Assembly: GCF_013213975.1 (NCBI RefSeq)
Contig: NZ_JABSST010000029.1
Span: forward strand, 1-37,104
From: Winogradskyella sp.
GTDB lineage: Bacteria > Bacteroidota > Bacteroidia > Flavobacteriales > Flavobacteriaceae
Length of the DNA stretch: 37,104 nt
Direction: 5' to 3'
Position 1 is the stretch's first letter, and each line of letters starts with the position of its first letter. Below the pieces are notes generated by a model. The model was not told where the DNA came from and did no database searches. It was given only the letters and a program-made list of their open reading frames with translations. The position numbers were made by a program, and so were the translations under genes. Shown here piece after piece: positions 32,670 to 37,104 of the stretch.

Positions 32670-33446
32670 TCATTTTTCGATGAAACGTAATAATAAGTAA
32701 GATAAATCTGATTTATTTTCAATATGACTCATGTGGCCTTCTGATAATTCTTCAAGTATAATCTTGGTATCCTTGGTCTGAGATTTGAGGTTTTTCACAC
32801 TAATCAAAATATCTTTTTGTCCTAAAATAAGAAGTTGTTTTCCTTTAACTTTTTTAAAGACTTCCAAACGATTTGGTCGTAATCGCATTCCTTCATTGGC
32901 AGCAATGTAACCTTGTACAGGAGTTTCTAAGGCAATTTCAAGTGCTGATTCATAGGCGCTCTTAAACTTCATCTTGCTTTCTGCCGCAAATAGATTAGCA
33001 AAAGACATACGTACCATGTTTTCAAAATTCGATTTTACCATCTCATTAGCTCTTGCTCGTAATGCTTTTCTATCATCATCATCTGCTTCAAATGTAGAAT
33101 TCATGAGGCATAAACTCTCTACTAATGCTGGTTCTTGTTCTGCCAGGGCTAGTGCAACATAACCACCCATGGAATGCCCTATGATTTTCGCCTTAACAAT
33201 ATTTAGTTCATACAAAACAGCACGCAAAGCATCTGCCATAGCTTCCATAGTGTGAACATAACCAATACAATCGGTCTGGCCATGACCTAATAAATCAATA
33301 CAGATTACACGATTATTCTTAGATAATTCTGGAATAAAATCCACCCACATAGCGCTTGTTTCTAAAAAGCCATGCAAGAGCACAACGGCTGGTCCTTCAC
33401 CATTATCCGTATAATAAATCGTACTGTTTTTATATGCTACAATCAT
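32670..33446 (-). CDS. Alpha/beta hydrolase
   Basis: 258-residue cytoplasmic alpha/beta-hydrolase. Visible elements are the oxyanion segment VVLLHGFLETSAMW, the nucleophile elbow GHSMGG with Ser92, and the late catalytic His in EGHMSHIENK (His238 or His241). The acid residue probably lies in LGQKDILIS, the usual strand-7 loop. Substrate is open: esterase, C-C hydrolase and thioesterase are all possible. The -7 box TATCTTTG ends only 5 bases before the ATG. It is divergent from the serine hydrolase gene. Confidence 0.88.
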   Translation of the reverse strand: MIVAYKNSTIYYTDNGEGPAVVLLHGFLETSAMWVDFIPELSKNNRVICIDLLGHGQTDCIGYVHTMEAMADALRAVLYELNIVKAKIIGHSMGGYVALALAEQEPALVESLCLMNSTFEADDDDRKALRARANEMVKSNFENMVRMSFANLFAAESKMKFKSAYESALEIALETPVQGYIAANEGMRLRPNRLEVFKKVKGKQLLILGQKDILISVKNLKSQTKDTKIILEELSEGHMSHIENKSDLSYLLLRFIEK

Positions 33447-33451
33447 AGATG

Positions 33452-33459
33452 CAAAGATA
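33452..33459 (-). promoter_or_regulatory. -7 box of the alpha/beta hydrolase gene
   Basis: Minus strand reads TATCTTTG, a full TAnnTTTG match, with 5 bases between it and the ATG at 33446. Confidence 0.45.
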
Positions 33460-33504
33460 TGTTTTGATTGTAGTATTGACCTGCTTTTCTGAGTAACATT
33501 TTAT

Positions 33505-33512
33505 TATATTTG
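33505..33512 (+). promoter_or_regulatory. -7 box of the serine hydrolase-brnQ pair
   Basis: TATATTTG is a full TAnnTTTG match, 28 bases before the ATG at 33541. The A-rich stretch AAATCAAAAATCAA just before the start fits translation initiation in Bacteroidota. Confidence 0.5.
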
Positions 33513-33540
33513 ATGCTATTCACAACAAATCAAAAATCAA

Positions 33541-35091
33541 ATGATTTTAAAGCGATTATTAGTCTCGGTTTTAGTTTTAAACAGTATTTCTCTTACTGCA
33601 CAAATTGAAGAATCCAAGTTAGATAAACTCATTCAAGAAACCTTATCCACTTATGAGGTACCTGGAATTTCAGTAGGTATTTATAAAGATGGCAAAGAAG
33701 TATATGCTAAAGGTTATGGAGTACGGTCTTTAACAACAGGCAAAGACATGAATTCTGAAACCTTAGTTGGTGTGGCGTCCAATAGTAAAGGGTTTACCTG
33801 TTTTGCTTTGGCAATGATGGTAGATGCTGGTAAGCTCAATTGGGATGATCCTGTTCGTAAATATATTCCAGAATTTCAATTGCATGATCCATGGGTCACT
33901 GAGCACTTTACGGTTAGAGATTTAGTAACACATCGCAGTGGTATGGGACTTGGAGCCGGAGATCTTATGTTCTTTCCTGAAGGGAATGATTTCACGGTTA
34001 AAGATGTCATTAATAATGTAAAATACTTAGAGCCAGAAACCTCTTTCAGAAGCAAATTTGCATACAATAACAACATGTTCATTATTGCTGGTGAAGTTTT
34101 AAAACGTGTGAGTGGGTTATCATGGGAAGACTTTATTGAAACTAAAATCATGAAGCCCGTTGGGATGCTTAACTCAAAAGCATCTTACAATAGAGTTACT
34201 GATAAGTCTAATATTATTGATGCACATACCAGAGCTGAAGGAAAGGTGATTCAGATTCCACACGATTGGAGTGAGACTGCTAATGCAGCAGGAGGCATCG
34301 TAAGTAATGTTCATGATATGATGACATGGGCCAAATTCTTAATGAACGATGCGGTTACGGAAAATGGGGAACGCTTATTAGATGCTCAATTATTTCATGA
34401 GTTATGGCAATTGCAAACTCCATTAACAGTTAGATCTGGCGATTGGTATAATTCAAATTTTAGAGGCTACGGTTTAGGTTGGTTTGTAACAGATGTTAAA
34501 GGCGGACATAAGCAAGTATACCATACAGGTGGCTTATTAGGAACGGTAACTCAGTTCACTATGATTCCAGATTTAGATTTGGCCATTGTGGTGTTAACCA
34601 ATCAAATGAATGGTTCGGCTTTTAATACCATAACCAATACGATTAAAGATACTTACTTGGGTTACGAAGATAGAGGTTGGTTAAAAATGCTTGGTGAGCG
34701 TAATGCAGATTACCTTAAGTATAACGACAGTATTAAAGCAGCGGTTTATAGCAAGACTGAGAAAATGAAAGGCAATACTACGCTTCCTAAATCAGAAAAC
34801 ATTGTTGGTACATACACGGATGATTGGTTTGGTGATATTATGATTTCTTATGATGGCAATAATTACAATATCAAGAGTAAACGCTCTCCAGTTTTATTTG
34901 GCGAATTATTACCATATAATACGACCACCTACGTGGCGAAGTGGAACAATAGAAGTTATGATGCCGATGTCTTTGTGCAATTTACCTTTAATGAAAAAGG
35001 CGAAGCGGTTTCCGCGAGTATGAAATACATAGCGCCGATTACCGATTTTAGTTTCGACTTTCACGATTTAGAACTCGTTAAGACCAACTAG
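33541..35091 (+). CDS. Exported class C beta-lactamase-like serine hydrolase with DUF3471
   Basis: 516-residue protein with a signal peptide (about 1-20, ending SLTAQ). The beta-lactamase/DD-peptidase domain (about 25-390) has the SxxK motif S80-N-S-K83, YxN at Y175-N-N177, and HTGG as the KTG equivalent. A C-terminal DUF3471-like beta domain (about 400-510, SENIVGTYTDDWFGDIMISYDG) follows. Such proteins are usually esterases or D-aminopeptidase/carboxypeptidase-like enzymes of the periplasm and rarely true beta-lactamases. The stop codon TAG abuts the GTG start of brnQ, which suggests translational coupling. A role in releasing or processing peptides or D-amino acids for uptake is possible but unproven. 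Confidence 0.9.
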   Translation: MILKRLLVSVLVLNSISLTAQIEESKLDKLIQETLSTYEVPGISVGIYKDGKEVYAKGYGVRSLTTGKDMNSETLVGVASNSKGFTCFALAMMVDAGKLNWDDPVRKYIPEFQLHDPWVTEHFTVRDLVTHRSGMGLGAGDLMFFPEGNDFTVKDVINNVKYLEPETSFRSKFAYNNNMFIIAGEVLKRVSGLSWEDFIETKIMKPVGMLNSKASYNRVTDKSNIIDAHTRAEGKVIQIPHDWSETANAAGGIVSNVHDMMTWAKFLMNDAVTENGERLLDAQLFHELWQLQTPLTVRSGDWYNSNFRGYGLGWFVTDVKGGHKQVYHTGGLLGTVTQFTMIPDLDLAIVVLTNQMNGSAFNTITNTIKDTYLGYEDRGWLKMLGERNADYLKYNDSIKAAVYSKTEKMKGNTTLPKSENIVGTYTDDWFGDIMISYDGNNYNIKSKRSPVLFGELLPYNTTTYVAKWNNRSYDADVFVQFTFNEKGEAVSASMKYIAPITDFSFDFHDLELVKTN

Positions 35092-36396
35092 GTGAATATT
35101 CAACGTAAAGAACTTTTAGTTACAAGTTTTGCACTTTTCTCGCTGTTTTTTGGAGCTGGAAATTTGTTGTTACCTCCATTATTGGGCTACAATTCTGGTG
35201 ATAGTTGGCTTTGGGTTGCTGTGGGTTTTATGATTACGGCAGTAGTTATTCCTATTATTGGCATTTTAGCCCATGCTAAATTGCAAGGGACCATGTACGA
35301 TTTTGGGAAGAAGGTTGCTCCTTGGTTTAGCTCAGTGTATTGCGTCATTGTATATCTAATTTCAGTGGCCATTCCATCCCCAAGAACAGCTTCTGCTACG
35401 CACGAAATTGCCATACATCCTGTCTTTGGAACAAGCCCATTGTTAACCAGTAGTATTTACTTTGCTTTGGTTTTAGTGTTTGTGCTAAATCGTTCAAAAA
35501 TCCTGAATCTGATCGGTAAATTTTTAACACCGTTTATCGTCATCATGTTATTAGTGGTGATATGTATTGGTTTGTTTTCTTCTTCCTTAGCTACTGGAGC
35601 ATCATCTTTTGAGACACCAATTGTTTCAGGTATTTTGGAAGGCTATCAGACCTTTGATGCTATTGGAGCTGTTGTGGTTGGTGCTGTGATCATCGTGTCG
35701 CTGAAATTTAAAAATATGAAGGTGAGTCAGTTTGAATCTAAACGAAAACTGATACGTCAATCTGGTTTTATAGCAGGATCTGGATTGTTTCTTATTTATG
35801 CAGGTCTTATTGCCGTTGGGGCCTATTATGGCTCGCAAATAAATATTGATGCAGCGTTAAGTACAGACATGCAGCGTGCTAATTTATTACGTGGTATTAG
35901 TATTGCTGCATTAGGTAATTTTGGAAATACAGTGTTGAGTATTCTAATTTCATTGGCCTGTTTTACGACAGCTGTTGGTGTTGTAGCAGGTACTGCAGAT
36001 TACTTTAGAGGTTTGTTTCATAAATCCCAAACGGCATATGTGGCTACAGCGGTTATAGCCTGTTTAGCAGGAGTCGGAGTTGGACAATTAGATTTCCATT
36101 CTATTATTATTATAGCCTATCCTATACTCCTATTTATATATCCAATTACCATAGTGTTGATTTTATTGAATGTACTATCAGATAAAGTGGCCACACCATT
36201 GGTGTTTAGAGTTGTGGTTTTGGTAACCTTTGTATTTAGCTTACCAGACGTAATTGGCTTTGTGCGTCCATCCGAACAATTGCAAAGTATCACAGCGTAC
36301 ATTCCTCTCGCAAAGCATAGTTTAGGTTGGGTTTTACCAGCGCTTTTAGCCTTTACGATTACAACTTTAGTTCAACCTAAAAATAAAGAGGTATAA
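35092..36396 (+). CDS. brnQ: Branched-chain amino acid transporter BrnQ
   Basis: Inner-membrane Na+-coupled symporter of leucine, isoleucine and valine, 434 residues with about 12 hydrophobic segments. The N-terminal ELLVTSFALFSLFFGAGNLLLPPLLGY is the hallmark of the LIVCS family. The start is GTG directly after the TAG of the serine hydrolase gene, a zero-gap stop-start junction. No in-frame ATG would keep the first helix. It ends with KNKEV and no hairpin terminator follows before the methyltransferase remnant. Confidence 0.95.
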   Translation: MNIQRKELLVTSFALFSLFFGAGNLLLPPLLGYNSGDSWLWVAVGFMITAVVIPIIGILAHAKLQGTMYDFGKKVAPWFSSVYCVIVYLISVAIPSPRTASATHEIAIHPVFGTSPLLTSSIYFALVLVFVLNRSKILNLIGKFLTPFIVIMLLVVICIGLFSSSLATGASSFETPIVSGILEGYQTFDAIGAVVVGAVIIVSLKFKNMKVSQFESKRKLIRQSGFIAGSGLFLIYAGLIAVGAYYGSQINIDAALSTDMQRANLLRGISIAALGNFGNTVLSILISLACFTTAVGVVAGTADYFRGLFHKSQTAYVATAVIACLAGVGVGQLDFHSIIIIAYPILLFIYPITIVLILLNVLSDKVATPLVFRVVVLVTFVFSLPDVIGFVRPSEQLQSITAYIPLAKHSLGWVLPALLAFTITTLVQPKNKEV

Positions 36397-36484
36397 GATG
36401 AAACGTCTATTTTTAAAGTTGAATTTATTGACAGAATACCAATTAGATATTCCGCGATTTTATTAAAACAATCAAAACCAACGC

Positions 36485-37104
36485 ATGAAATATATGGGCA
36501 GTAAGGCACGGTTTGCCAAAGATTTATTACCCATTATATTAAAGGATAGGAAGCCTAACCAAGTCTATTTAGAGCCCTTTGCAGGTGGTATGAATATGAC
36601 AGATAAGGTTGATGGTATGCGAATAGCCAATGACCAGCATAGGAGCTCATGGCGATGTGGCAAGCCTTAATTTATGACGGTTGGGATCCGCCACAATCGA
36701 TCAGTGAGGAGGAATACCGATACAATAAAAACAACCAAGAATAATATCCAAAACATTTAGTGGCTTATGTGGGTTATAACTCGTTTGGTGGTTAATGGTT
36801 TGCCGGCTACCGACGTGATAAACAAGGCAAGCGTGATTATTGGTCTGAGCATTGTAGAAACATTACTAAACAAGTGCCTAGCTTAACAGGAGTACAATTA
36901 TCTTGTAAATCGTATTTAGATTTAGAAATACCTGAAAATAATGTTATTTATTGTCATCCACCTTATGCGTTCACCACGAAATACAGAGACGGTTTTGACC
37001 ATGAGCAATTTTGGGAATGGTGCCGTAAACAAAGCCAAGCAGGTCACCAAGTTTTCATAAGTGAATATAGTGCACCAGAAGACCTTAAATGCATTTGGGA
37101 AAAA
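36485..37104 (+). pseudogene. Decayed D12-class DNA adenine methyltransferase, runs off window
   Basis: The start reads MKYMGSKARFAKDLLPIIL and VYLEPFAGGMN (the AdoMet-binding motif I region), clear Dam/D12-class features. A frameshift near 36638 is repaired by restoring one G and leads into ELMAMWQALIYDGWDPP. Two in-frame TAA codons follow at 36742-36744 and 36793-36795. In each case a Lys AAA codon is the probable original (NNQE-K-YPKHLVAYVGY and FGG-K-WFAGYRRD). The catalytic DPPY motif reads YCHPPY, with Asp replaced by His. The rest (DGFDHEQFWEWC, GHQVFISEYSAPED) is well kept and continues past the window edge. It is therefore an inactive gene. An orphan phage- or island-type Dam is the likely ancestor. 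Confidence 0.88.

Noticed and set aside
36398..36466. 22-codon open frame between brnQ and the methyltransferase remnant
   Set aside because: Too short, with no motif, promoter or conservation evidence. It might be a phage-gene remnant but cannot be supported.
1..37104. CRISPR arrays, tRNA/rRNA genes, insertion sequences, riboswitches
   Set aside because: Looked for by eye in the intergenic regions. No regular spaced repeats, cloverleaf sequence, transposase frame with terminal repeats, or TPP element near thiL was found.

Overview
The window is a low-GC chromosomal segment that looks like a marine member of the Flavobacteriaceae (Bacteroidota). The evidence is a type IX secretion (T9SS) adhesin with a type B C-terminal sorting signal next to PorP/SprF and OmpA-like genes, an IPExxxVDY-family protein ahead of pyruvate kinase, a DUF2480/DUF59/SufE group at the end of a long suf operon, the lack of clear Shine-Dalgarno sequences, and many TAnnTTTG-type -7 boxes. 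I cannot fix the genus from sequence alone. I see no rRNA, tRNA, CRISPR array or intact insertion sequence.

Layout. 1-3564 (+): the 3' part of fabF, then rnc, an IPExxxVDY protein and pyk. 3536-4521 (-): a lipoprotein/beta-propeller pseudogene with four frameshifts. 4569-6167: divergent dinB (-) and a CYTH protein (+), closed by a perfect terminator hairpin. 6215-14443 (-): a T9SS cluster made of a 1786-residue adhesin, a PorP/SprF protein and a TPR/PD40/OmpA protein. 14655-16886: an endonuclease/exonuclease/phosphatase-family protein (-) divergent from hflX (+). 16935-17846 (-): a DUF3078 outer-membrane protein. 17955-25326 (-): a suf Fe-S cluster operon in the order sufA-type, sufB, lipoprotein, sufC, sufD, sufS, exported protein, sufE, DUF59, DUF2480. 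25442-26160 (-): two small paralogous zinc-ribbon-like genes. 26267-30894 (-): a tight four-gene operon encoding a choice-of-anchor B lipoprotein, a seven-repeat propeller lipoprotein, an MbnP-like lipoprotein and a di-haem MbnH/MauG-like lipoprotein. 31004-32056 (+): thiL. 32040-32591 (-): two more copies of the small zinc-ribbon-like family. 32670-33446 (-): an alpha/beta hydrolase. 33541-36396 (+): a class C beta-lactamase-like serine hydrolase coupled to brnQ. 36485 to the window end: a decayed D12-class adenine methyltransferase.

How the genes work together. The suf genes supply Fe-S clusters, with SufS/SufE mobilising sulfur, SufBCD as scaffold and a SufA-type carrier. Two exported proteins of unknown role are encoded inside that operon. 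The T9SS trio pairs a secreted surface protein with its probable membrane partner. The four-gene lipoprotein operon contains what looks like an MbnP/MbnH copper-protein and di-haem-enzyme pair together with two surface propellers.

The most interesting items are the MbnP/MbnH-like operon, the four-copy CX4HX16CX2C mini-protein family, the terminator-like hairpin inside the start of rnc, the set of genes whose -7 box lies 3-5 nt from the start codon, the exported proteins inside the suf operon, and two pseudogenes that share a signature of single-base losses.
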